From Polytrichum commune (Eukaryota > Streptophyta > Polytrichopsida > Polytrichales > Polytrichaceae), in NCBI GenBank assembly GCA_950295325.1, contig OX485803.1, forward strand, positions 24,986,001 to 25,050,000: a stretch of 64,000 nt of DNA, in the 5' to 3' direction. The notes beneath the pieces are model-generated. The model did no database searches and was not told where the DNA came from. It saw nothing but the letters and a program-made list of their open reading frames with translations. Each line of letters starts with the position of its first letter. Position 1 is the first letter of the stretch. The position numbers were made by a program, and so were the translations under genes. Positions 26,046-37,073 of the stretch are shown in pieces.

Positions 26046-26828
26046 GATATTTGTTTGGGGGCTATTTACCTAGTAATTATGATTTTAAGAGACCCTTTTA
26101 GTAGGAAAAAAACTACTCGGTCTTAATTTCCAGCACCCTATAGGTAATTCTAAGTCCATATGTAGCCTAATTGTTGGCACGCTATAGTACTTATAAAACT
26201 TAGGCATTTACTCAAAAAGTGAAAATTGGGAGCAAGCGGCACCACCACTCCTAGGCTCGCAACCGAAACCCTAAACCAATTTGAAAATGGACCAATAATT
26301 CCAGCCCAGAGGCAAAAACTTTCCCTCCTCCGCTCGTGATATGCTTTTAGTGATGATTTCATCACTATATTGTACTAAAAATGTATTATTTTTCATCTGT
26401 CTACTAAAAGGACTAGAGATTATACTCATCCTAATATTTAAAAAAGAATCTTCCATGATTTTATTCGTACTCAAAATAGTAACATTTGGACTAATACCAT
26501 TTCATGCTCTTTAATGTTGGATGAATGAGAGGTACGCTCCTTTGCTATAATTCCCTCTCTCCCCTTCAATAGAGTCAAAACTATAGCCAAAAATCATTGT
26601 TTTATTTATTTATTGGGAAAAGAGGAGAAACTTAAAATGGAGTCTCATTTTGAGTGTAACTGGATAGCCTTGGAGAGTCTCTTTGAGATTTGAACAATGA
26701 CATATTCCATCTTTGTATAACTAAATGTGTTCTCCTTGTCTTGTCATTTGTATGCACATGTCTTATCCATGCACTTTCACCACTTGGTTTTTTTCTTTCC
26801 CCAAATACAAGAAAACTGAAGAAATGAA
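26046..26828. other. Intergenic DNA, nothing recognised
   Basis: AT-rich. No domain in any frame. Confidence 0.4.
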
Positions 26829-27021
26829 CATAACATTATCCAGCTGCTAGCAATCATTTCATTCTAATAACCTGAGTGATAGTGCTTGACCCAAGTTTAT
26901 CAGGCTAAAACTATTAGCAAGAGAGAATAAACTAGGCATATTCCATGGAATACTGTCAGTTTGAATGTGGGGAATACTGTCAGTCCCACAAAACATTGTT
27001 ATGGATATGAATAATGTTATG
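26829..27021. mobile_element. Foldback MITE, CATAACATTAT family
   Basis: The left end CATAACATTATCCAG (26829) is inverted at the right end as ATGAATAATGTTATG (to 27021). The interior right half shares 'gtcccacaaaacattgttat' and 'ggat.tgaataatgttatg' with the sharper palindrome at 35260-35389. Confidence 0.65.
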
Positions 27022-27144
27022 TTTCAACCCACATTCTTTCCATCCTAGAGAAACCATGTTGGACACCTAAGGGAAATGAAATGAACATTCTTTGAATAAA
27101 AAGAAACGCGAGGTGGGAGACTTTGGGAAAACTACCCATCATGT

Positions 27145-27925
27145 TGCAAATAGTGTGGCCTTTTTGCATGCCAATTTCATGGAACAAATGGTAAAGAAAA
27201 AGTCACAACATGTGCAAATTTCATGGCACAAACGGATCCGGATGGGCATCTAAAATTTTCCACTACAATATTCTCATGGGATCGATGGTAAGGTATCGAA
27301 CAAGAAACATATGAACCCTTATAAGATATAACACATGGGTCTCGAGATCCGCCCATACTCACAATCTACACAGGGCCTCATCTCACTAAGTTCAAAAACC
27401 CTATTTTTACGATCTTGTTTCATACATTGTCTTATGTCAAGGACAAAATATAAGCATGCTCGTATTTGAGGAATCGATGGAATATTCCCCCAAATCAATG
27501 AAGGAATATCCAAAAGATCATCGCAACATGTAACCGGTTTGGCCTTGGAAACGGTAGGCCCACAAATCCCTAAGGACAATGCCACAAATAGTGTGGGCTT
27601 TTTGCATGCCAATTTCATGGAACAAATGGTAAAGAAGAAGTCACAACGTTTGCAAATTTCATGGCACAAACAATCCGGATGGGCATCTAGAATTGTCCAC
27701 TACAATATTCTCATGGGATTGGTGGTAAGGTATTGAACAAGAAACATATGAACCCTTTAAGTTATAAGATAACGCATGGGTCTCGAGATCCGCCCATACT
27801 TACAATCTACACGGGGCCTCATGTCACTAAGTTCAAGAACCATCTCTTGTATATCTATGAGTTTACGATCTTGTTTCATACATTGTCTTATGTCAAGGTC
27901 AAAATATAAGCATGCTCGTATTTGA
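27145..27925 (+). repeat. Direct duplication, about 435 bp period
   Basis: The stretch from 'aatagtgtgg.ctttttgc' at about 27150 to 'gcatgctcgtatttga' at about 27474 is repeated at about 27584-27918, including 'catgccaatttcatggaa', 'ctcatgggat.g.tggtaag' and 'tctcgagatccgcccatact'. Divergence is a few percent with small indels. The period is about 435 bp, leaving about 105 bp between the homologous parts. Confidence 0.9.
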
Positions 27926-28504
27926 CATTGATGATCAAACTACAACGTCCGCATGCATCCACGGGCTGCATGTTTGATTTTTAAAACCCTTCAAGAATAT
28001 CAAGGTACTTGACCAATTCCAAAAGTGTGTTCGAAGAATGATTCAATTTTAGATAGAGTCATTCTTGACAAAATTAGCTTGAAATGGGAAGTATGTAGTT
28101 CAAATACATGCGTTTGTGCATGGACAGGCCCAGTCTAAGCCTCTTGAACACTACAAAAAATTTGGTTGGCAAGGAAACAACATGCAAATAGAATCAACGC
28201 GGTCCGCATGCAATTGTCCATGAACGGCCGATGGCACCTATAATTGTGTGCCAATGGGTCATACTACACCCCCATTGAATTGAGGTCCCAATTACACCAT
28301 CTCTAGAAGTGTGGTGAATGTGTTGGATGCAAACAACATCAATACCATGGATATAATGTATCATATATGAATATGGTAAAAACGTAGCATGAAAAGGAGC
28401 TTGGGCTCCCAAGTTGCCAACATGTTGCCAAAGTTAAGGTATGTGGGCCTTGCTTGATTACTTTTCTTAACCATACACCTATTATTGTGAGTGGTGTGTG
28501 ATCA
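27926..28504. other. Intergenic DNA, no gene recognised
   Basis: No domain was recognised in any frame. Confidence 0.4.
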
Positions 28505-28900
28505 TGTGTGGATCTAAGGGCCACTTCACACACGAGACTGAGAGCCCATGACCATATCACTTCAAGCACTCTCATTGGTGGAAAAGGCAGAGCCGGTCCA
28601 AGTTTGCTTCACACTATGCTTGAGGGACCAACAGAGTATGTGAATAATGCAAGATGTATGGAAAGTCTACATGGATTCCTACATGGCATCAAATGAATCA
28701 TTTTTCATGGTCATTTGGACTTCACACATGAGATTGGGAGGTAGGTCTAACACAAAACCGGAAGACCATGGCACTTTGGACGCTAACAACTGTTGGTTTA
28801 TTATATTTAACCATGTGTGAGGACCCGCATGAATAGAAATTCTTTGAAATAGCATTTGGTTTAGAGCCTGGTCACATATGACATCACACTACACTTAAAT
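28505..28900 (+). repeat. Dispersed repeat R4, copy 1
   Basis: Matches 40385-40790 in direct orientation, with shared 'gggccacttcaca', 'cttcaagcactctcattggt', 'gagccggtccaa', 'tacatggcatcaaatg' and 'catatgac.tcacactaca'. Non-coding. Confidence 0.8.
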
Positions 28901-29553
28901 TGATGTGCTCTTGTCTTTGTTTGTTTGATACAACTATTAAGTTACATGCTATGGATGAAAAAAAAAGTTCAATATCTTTCTCACCATATTGTGAAAGTGA
29001 ATTTTATGTGTAATAAAGGCCTACTTTATCATGAATCAGATTTTGTATATGTAGTGGATTCATTTATCACATTAAATTGAAAAGATTAGTATAGATACAC
29101 GAGTCCATTTTCTATCGTGTTGTTAGTACAAATGCATTTATTTTTTTATGTATATACTTCTTGTTTGTAAGGGGTTTAATGTCATGATGACCCACACACG
29201 TCATGTAGGTTTCTAATGAAGAGTTTAAGAATAGACACCAAATGACATGTGTTTAGAAGGGATTGGACTATGTGTTTGTAATTTGTTAACGATTTCAAGC
29301 TCAACATAATCAAGAGGAACCTCCATGATCAATTGATAAGTCCAAAAACTGAATCACTTCAATAATAATAATAATAATATGAACTCCGAAAGTTGAGGCA
29401 AATGGCTATGATCACGTTTTGTAACTAGCAATCATCTTGTACTAATTGTGTGTTTTGAGAAGTGGGTGCAGAGCTAAGCACGTCCATATAAAGCTTGCTT
29501 AACTAATATACTTAGCTCAAACCATTGGCACGTTTTCCATGATGTATTGGGAC
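28901..29553. other. Intergenic DNA, nothing recognised
   Basis: AT-rich, with a short AAT run near 29361-29378. Confidence 0.4.
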
Positions 29554-29562
29554 AATCTAATT

Positions 29563-29808
29563 GGCCGGGGATTCGTGGCACTCACTAAAAATCATCCGTG
29601 CGGATGAAAAAAACACAGGAATCATCTAAATGGCTATTTTTGGGAAATTTGATTCCGGAAATAGAGTCAAAGGCCCCGAATTAGTCTGGTGACGTCACAT
29701 TCGAATGAATCGGCCCTCAACCCCATAGGGAGGCTTTTTTTATTGGAGCCACTTCATCCACGATATCTTGGATGGATGATTTTTAGTGAGTGCCACGAAT
29801 CCCCAGCC
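29563..29808. mobile_element. Mutator-like MITE with 9 bp TSD
   Basis: Inverted ends of about 36 bp: left GGCCGGGGATTCGTGGCACT, right (inverted) GGCTGGGGATTCGTGGCACT, both continuing into 'CACTAAAAATCATCC'. An exact 9 bp direct repeat AATCTAATT lies at 29554-29562 and 29809-29817. A 9 bp TSD with ends beginning GG fits Mutator-like elements. The interior of 246 bp total is non-coding. The near-perfect ends suggest a fairly young copy. Confidence 0.92.
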
Positions 29809-29817
29809 AATCTAATT

Positions 29818-31503
29818 CGTATGTTGTTGGATGAAACTTGTGTAACGGTATTCATATACAGTCCTAATGTGTAGATTTGGTTGAGTGAATCTCAAAGTTA
29901 CACTTAACCTTGCAAAAGCTCAACGTGTTATAAAGTGTGGCTTGGTGACCTAATCCGGAGTCAACATACAAATGGTGGTTGGTAGGGTTGATTTTTAGAC
30001 TACATCCAAACGGTTGGAGTTAAAATAATCACTATGAATTGTTATTTTAAAAAATCGATATAAAACCATGTTCATATGGAAGACTTGATATTAACAAACC
30101 ACACATGAGATTTGTACCACAAACCCTAGGGTCTGAACCTCGTGTGGGCTTGTCCCTAGGCAATTTAGCTTTGCCCCAAAAGCCTAGACGACATAGGCTC
30201 ACAAAGCCCGAGCAAGGGAACTTGCAAAGCATGGCGTATTTGTTATTCACTAAACTCCCATGGGCTTGGCATGATGTTTCATGGCACCTAGGTACACTAA
30301 TCCATTCCGCATGAAGGGGTCTTCATAAAAGCAAGCAATCCCTGTATATGTCGATGGTCAAATCACCCTTTATGGACACCAATGAACTAATCTTGGGCCG
30401 CAAATGCCGATTATGGAGTCAAATAAGCTATAGTATAAAGTTGGGATTATAGAATGACAAGCTTTGGTTTCTACTCCCAATGGACGAGTTTGCCTAGATA
30501 CCACGAACCTCTCGCCGACTCCTATGCTGACTCTTATACCGACTCCTTCGTTCCTCTGACTCAGGAACATGCTTCGTGCATTCCGACAAAGCCCGAAACT
30601 TTTGAATGTTGAAGAACACGGCATATTTGGTGTTCAGTATGTTTCCATGTTCTTCGGTATCATGGCATCTAGGCACACAATTTTTTGGTCAATTCTCTGT
30701 TACGCAGGCTTCATGAAAGCAAGCGCCCTATAGGTCAAGTGTTGATTCCAATCAACTCATTCCAACTAGAGCCCATTAGACCACCGTAATACCATGGCAA
30801 CTTCAACATTCCTAACATTCCTAACATTCCTAGAAGTAAAAGTGCCACACATCACAAAATTATGGATATGAACCTCTAAGAACGGTAATGTGTGACACAA
30901 AATCAAATTATGGTTCAACATGCAAAGTGTTGAAACTACCATGACACTACAATAATTTGGGGTCTTTGCTTTCATTTTGGAATTAAATAGGTCAATAAGA
31001 GAGCAACTCCTTGTGGTTTCAATGGATGAGTTCACTTAGGGTATGTGGCCCAATTGTAGGCCTTTCCAACTCCACAATGATTTTGACCTTTGGATTGGAT
31101 TGAAAATAGTCTCATCAAGTTAGTAGTTGTGAATCAAAAAAAGTATCATTTCAACTCTTAGAATCAGAGAGAAGTTGTAGAAGTTACAAGAAGTCAAATA
31201 TTTGGGTGATCACATAGGCCCTTTCAATCATGTTAACAATTGAACCTAGAGTGAGGTCTATATTCACCACATAGGCCAATCTAATTGTGTGCAAGGACGA
31301 TAAAGTGGACAACTCTTGATCCCTACAAAGATTTTATTGAAAATGATACAAATCTATATATTAATTATAGATTTTGTAAAAATATTAACTTCAAAAATAT
31401 AGTAATTTACATAGCAAGCAATCTATGTTGACAAATGTTTCCCCCCCCCCCCCTAATGAAGCATACATATGTTAGAAGATGGTGCAAATGTGTGCAAGTA
31501 GAC
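29818..31503. other. Intergenic DNA with a diverged internal duplication
   Basis: Blocks at about 30190-30330 and 30585-30735 share 'acaaagcccga', 'catggca.ctagg.acac' and 'cttcat.aaagcaagc', an old direct duplication about 400 bp apart. A related 'cattccgacaaagct' recurs near 33373. No protein domain was recognised. Confidence 0.5.
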
Positions 31504-31511
31504 GACATGGT

Positions 31512-31928
31512 CCCGGGGGGGGGGGGTGCACTCCATTGTCAAGGTGAACACCATGTGCGATAAATAAAAATCTATTTTTTACATAAAGCATCACCAAAAT
31601 GGGTCAAAATTTTATCAATTTATTTTCATGAGTACATATACACAGTGTCTATTACAGAGTAAAGAATGGTAACCAAGTTTGATGATTTGTTTTTTTCCTA
31701 TAAAACATACCATTTCTAACTATAATGACGCATAATTGAACTAAAGCAATTACTACAAAAATGAAGATGACTAAAAATTTCAAAAAAAACATACAAAAGA
31801 TATTATCAATGTTTATGTATATGTAGAAAAATAGTAATAAAATTTAAAATTGTCTATGGCATATAATATAAGGTAGCAAACTTTTATCGCACGTGGTTAT
31901 GAAACGGAAGGGGTGTGATCGCCTTGAG
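31512..31928. mobile_element. hAT-like MITE, second family, copy 2
   Basis: A 417 bp unit, inverted relative to 13687-14096, sits between exact 8 bp repeats GACATGGT (31504-31511 and 31929-31936). It shares 'CACTCCATTGTCAAG', 'CACGTG' and the interior 'ccaaaatgggtcaaaatttt'. The left terminus has expanded into a G run (CCCGGGGG...). It has inserted at the left edge of dispersed repeat R1 copy 2. Confidence 0.85.
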
Positions 31929-31932
31929 GACA

Positions 31933-32480
31933 TGGTAAGTTAAGTTATGTAAGAAAAATAGTGGGGGTTTGTTGGAAACATGAATGAACTCAATCATTGT
32001 GGATTACCTTTGGTTTAATGTGGATGAAACAAGAAAAATGAGTTTTTCTTTTTTCTTTTTTCTTTTTAAAAAAAATGTTTTATGGTTAGAAGCACATTGA
32101 GCTAGTTTTCACTTTCTACTATCATTTTGCATAGCTCCCTCAACCGCACAGTCATGCCATCTTCAGTTTGCTGAGAAGTTTTTTCATTTTTTTTAATGTT
32201 TCCTTATGTAACAATCATCAAAAAAACAATACTCGAGGAACTCCACTCCAATACCACGAGGGAAAATTTGAACCCCTACTTTTATAAATAGAATAATAAT
32301 AAAAGGTGCAATTTGTTGCACAATTCTAAAATTTGTAATTACCTATAGGGTGGAGGAAAATGATGATAAGTAGGATATCGATAAATATAGGGTCCATAAT
32401 AATTCAGAGACTAAGATAAATTGCCCCTAAGCCAATACTCGGTTCTCACATGTGTATGCCAATCTATATAGGTGCCTGCC
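31933..32480 (+). repeat. Dispersed repeat R1, copy 2 (empty site for the MITE)
   Basis: Direct copy of 268-830. It reads 'agataaattgcccctaagcc' where copy 1 has the 626-769 foldback element. It also carries local T- and A-run expansions at about 32045-32080. Confidence 0.7.
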
Positions 32481-34734
32481 GTAGGGGTATTCATTATTAA
32501 TTACAAACCATTCCATATACCACTCATATGTAGGTGTTTAATTAACTCTTTATTGCCTTTGGGATCCCCACAAGCTTTCTTTCAAAAAGAGAAGCCATTG
32601 TGGAGCCACATCATGTCTTCAAACCCCCCCCCCCTGGCATGTATGTTTCAAGAATAAATAGGTGCGAGTCTCATATAATTTTGATTTAATTTGAATGAGA
32701 ATGATGCTCTGAACTTTTCTTTAAGAGTTTAGAAGGTCCCTAAGACTTGGAGGAGGAAGCAAATATTCTTTGCCTTGGGGTGTTGCCCACTTCCATGGTC
32801 AACCATTTTTAATAGTGTGGGCAGCCCCCCAAATCAAACAAATGTTTCAAAACGGGCATTCAAGCTCATAGTGAGAGACACTCATCATTTGGTCAATGAG
32901 CTTTGACCACCTCTAGAGTAGGCATATAAACTTTGAATTTAAAACTGAAATTCTAACATATGTGTATTTTGGATGTATCCAATGATTTCTTCTTCATGTA
33001 TTAAGGATCCGGATCCATCTTGTCATCGAATTTTAGAGGAAAAGAACAAAACCTTCACTTAGGCCACAACTAGATATTCTCAAATTTATAGAAATGAAAA
33101 GCTCCCCCCCCCCCCCCGGCGCGGATCTTCATCATGAAGTTCATTTCCTCATACAAAAGGCTTATCATAATATATGTTGATGACAATGGATTGATTTGTC
33201 ATCGGCGTCAAGGACAATATGAAAGTTCCAATTTCATTGGAATGCACCCGGTCACAATAAAAGGTTAAGTTGAGTGATCACATTTAATATGGCGCACATA
33301 CCTTCGACACGTAGTCTCGAATCCCATATTGCTTCTAGATATAACTTATCTTTGGAATCTTTTTCAAGCATTCCGACAAAGCTCTTAACTTAAGAATGTT
33401 GGGTCAGTACCTATCTAGTACTGTTGTGTGTTGTTGGATGATCCCAATAGTACATTTTCCATCCCCATGCAAGCATTTCACAAATGGCTAATGTAAGGTA
33501 GAAGTGCCCAATTCCGTGAGTGACCTCAATTTTGACACCCTTTTTTCCCTTTTAAAGTGGGCGCTTATGTATATCAATATGAACGTTGGCTGTAATACTT
33601 GAGGAGATAAAAATACAACTCGTAGATTGAAGGACAAAAATGATAATGATCAACACTGTCTAATTAGTTTGGGAGGGTCAAATGAGGTTTGTGACTTTAG
33701 ACATTTTTTCTAGAAAGTATATATACTTCAGTTCATGTGATCTTAGTGTCGTTGTGCTCCTAACATAATTGTTAATCCAACTAAAATGTTGGTTGATTTG
33801 TGTGGGTTAGGTAAGGCAACGTAGTGTTCAAAGCGTCTGTAATAGGCACTTCTACACTATGTGGCCTTCTTATGGACATTTCCAACTGCACAAACACATT
33901 CGATTGTTGGATCAACCTTGGAATCGCCTCGTCCAACAAACATGTGCAAATCACACAGATTGCCATTTTGAGAGTTAAAGTGTAAATTGAGATACAAAAG
34001 TTATAAGGTCAAAATAAATATCTTCATACCGTTGTAGGTGTTCATGTAGTATCCCCTCCCCATGTGGATTAAATGATCAAGCCTGGATGAAATCCAAAGT
34101 TTTGAGCACATAGTCCAATCTCATCGTAACTCGTGACTGTAAGTGCCTATTTCCTACAACAAGCCTTGCCATATACCTCTCAAATCTAGGTGTCCAATCA
34201 AGAAGTCTAATTGAGATGAACCACATAGGCCCACATGCCTTCACTTAGACATTTGATCCATTGTGTGTGTCCCTTATCAAGAAGTGTGGATTTTGCCCAA
34301 TTGTTTTTGTTTTGGAGCATCTATGTCCGGCTTCAGTTGTTCAACGGCCAAGTGCATGTGCTTCAAGATTGATGGTAGTAGATACAAGGAACCCTTGCAC
34401 ACTCACACTCAGAGTACAAGAATTTCCTAAAAGGAAAATTACAACTGGAGTTGACTCTAGAGTCTATTTCTTGTACCTTTCGGTTAGGTTTACACTCGGG
34501 GTCCAAGGCCGAAGAAACTCCCCAAATAGAGCGGTCATGTTGGTTGAGAGCAAAAAATTTGGGACACAAGGAGTTTGCACCAAAGTATGACAAAATAAAA
34601 ATGAATTGCTTTTACACCAAGTCAAGAAAACACTCCTCCTAGTTTCGAGAACCCCAATTTCAAGCTTGGGTCAATCTTGAGTCCATAAGTATGGTTTTGA
34701 GAGCCGTTTCTTCCTGGGGGGGTGGAATCTTCAT
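32481..34734. other. Intergenic DNA, no gene recognised
   Basis: Holds C or G runs near 32626-32635, 33104-33117 and 34717-34723 whose partner termini I could not identify. Frames up to 109 codons (34261-34590, plus) show no recognisable domain. Confidence 0.4.
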
Positions 34735-34816
34735 TGGAAACCTAAATGACATGTGTGGGTCACTATGACATTAAACCCCCTAATATATACAAGAAGATTA
34801 TAGAGAAAAACAAAAT
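34735..34816 (+). repeat. Dispersed repeat R2, left part of interrupted copy
   Basis: Homologous to the left part of 11040-11345. Homology stops at 'agaaaaacaaaat' (to 34816), where the LINE begins. Confidence 0.65.
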
Positions 34817-35259
34817 CCATATGAAGCATTTCCACCGACTCCCCTAACATCTTAACTCAACTACCCCAGGAAACTCTTGGAATTGCCGCATTCTCTCTCC
34901 TCCCAAGATATGCCACCACTCAGTGAACAACTAACACAAACACTTACTAACCTAGCCCACTAGGACACATCTACGAAGGTCTAGTAAAATTCATACTCAC
35001 CAAACACGGAGGAGCCAAACATCTCCCCATCCTAAAATACCTAGCTTTCTCCAAATCACCATAGACACCACCTTCCCCCTCAACAACTTACTACTTTCTG
35101 AAGATAGGTACAAAAGTCCATTCTACCCCTCACTAACCCCTCAGCAAAAATCTAACACATAAAATTTCCTCAAGATCATCTCCTTAACCAAGACAACATT
35201 CTCTACGACCATAACCTAGTACTCATCACAAAACTCATTTAACATACAAAACAACAAAC

Positions 35260-35389
35260 CATAACATTATTTAGATTCATAATAATGTTATGTGGGACTG
35301 ATATGATTCCATCGAATATTCCTTGATATTTCTCACTCGGAATCATATTAGTCCCACATAACATTGTTATGGATCTGAATAATGTTATG
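35260..35389. mobile_element. Foldback MITE, 130 bp, inside the LINE
   Basis: Arms of about 50 bp: CATAACATTATTTAGATTCA and its inverse ending at 35389 continue through 'ATAATGTTATGTGGGACT' and 'ATATGATTCC' with few mismatches around a loop of about 28 bp. Relatives are 26829-27021 and 9145-9205. It is the best-preserved copy in the window, and its presence in the LINE dates it after that insertion. Confidence 0.85.
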
Positions 35390-36455
35390 ACTATCAAAGA
35401 TAAACTCCTCAACATCCTTAAAACCCAACAAAGTAAAGACAAACACAATATTCACTCTGGCATAGTTATTGGACACCTTACCTTGCAAATCCAAAAATGA
35501 ATCCATGACAAAGATATTATAGCTACACTACCAACCATACAAATGCACCCAATCCTGGTCCAAATACATGACCATGGAGAATACTTCCAAACCACTATAC
35601 CCCTCGCTAGACTAACTTGGCTCTATGGGAAAAATACTTGACATTCACCGCTACAAACAACCATATCATCCCCCCCCCCCCCACCCAAGACTTTGCCACA
35701 GAAATCCCCCTCCTAATCAACCGCTACATCAAATCACTCCCAAAACGTGAACCACCTACCATACCCTTCTTAAATAACCGCCATACACTTCCATTGCCCA
35801 TATTGGACAACACCACACAAACCTTCCAACTCACCCATTCATACTTCTCTAGCCCCCTCACAAAATACTAGTCCCACATAGCAAAGACATAATCTTTGGA
35901 TCTTCAGGCCCCGCCTTTTCCACCCAATAGGCAAAAAATTGGATATGCAAACATAACCGACCTAGACATTCTCCCAAAGACCCTCAAATGGGCACAACTT
36001 GCTACTCGCATACACATAAACTCTACCACACCAATCATCATTAACCATGAAGATTGGTGAAACAATAAATTTAATCCACTCCAACATAATCAAAACCATA
36101 CCAATATTAACCATACCTCCCCCTTACCATGCAATACAATATATCACCCATTGTCCCAACATACTACAACAACAAAGAACCTCAACTTATAAATATCCTT
36201 ATAATTTTCCCATAAGTATCCCAACACAAATAAACACCTTGCTACACTCACTACGCACCACCCTCCTCTCATCATGCACCACCTACCCCACCACCCCTCT
36301 CCACAAATTGCCCTATCGCCCTCCAAAATCCCTAAAGTATGGCATGAAGTCCATCCACCACCAACCTCACTCCCAACACTTAACATCATGACCCCCTCCT
36401 CTCTACCACCATCAGTAATAAACATCTCCCCCTACACTTCCCACCCATCCAATCA

Positions 36456-36770
36456 TACTACATTGATGGATCGTTCACACCCCCTAATGGTGAGGGCAAC
36501 AATAACATTGCCATCGTAGGAGTATTTAATTGCCCACTACAAACATACATATCCGCTCGATTACCATGATACCCCAACATACTCTAAGTTAAATTACATG
36601 CACTATTATTAGCTATTAAACATACCAAAACACTCCCGATAGATACATATGTATACACATATAGCCTAAACAACTTATACCTACTCCTCAACCATATTAA
36701 AAACCCCTCCTACCAATACAACCATCTTGACAAACTCCTCATAACAAATATCATAATCATATTATAAAGA
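36456..36770 (+). pseudogene. RNase H-like domain of the LINE (decayed)
   Basis: The frame starting at 36456 reads 'YYIDGSFTPP', the first beta strand of type I RNase H with its catalytic Asp at 36465-36467, then 'IAIVGVFN'. After a stop at about 36568 the sequence continues as 'LHALLLAIKHTKTLP' in another frame (the helix that normally carries the catalytic Glu) and 'YVYTYSLNN' (the strand that normally carries a D at 'TDS'). Several catalytic positions are altered and the frame is broken, so it is inactive. RNase H downstream of an RT occurs in several plant and algal LINE clades. Confidence 0.55.
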
Positions 36771-37073
36771 TTCCCACCACAATATCATCCGTAAAGTAAG
36801 AGCACACACAAATATCTTTGGAAACAACAAAGCTAACAAATTTGTCCAAAAAGGAGTAGATGAACCATGAGTACTAGACGCCCCTTTTCACCTCATCAGC
36901 TATTAGACACCATACCGGCCCTCAACACCCCAAACTTCTAGACAACATGATGGATCAATCCGAAACCTCAAAAGGTACATCGAAAAGGAACATGTAAGTG
37001 CACTCACCTCACTTGTCACAAACACACTACCCTATGTAAGTAAATGGCTCTCCAACACCGACATCCACCATAA

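Noticed and set aside
34261-34590. 109-codon frame as a gene
   Set aside because: Overlapping open frames on both strands and no recognisable domain suggest chance.
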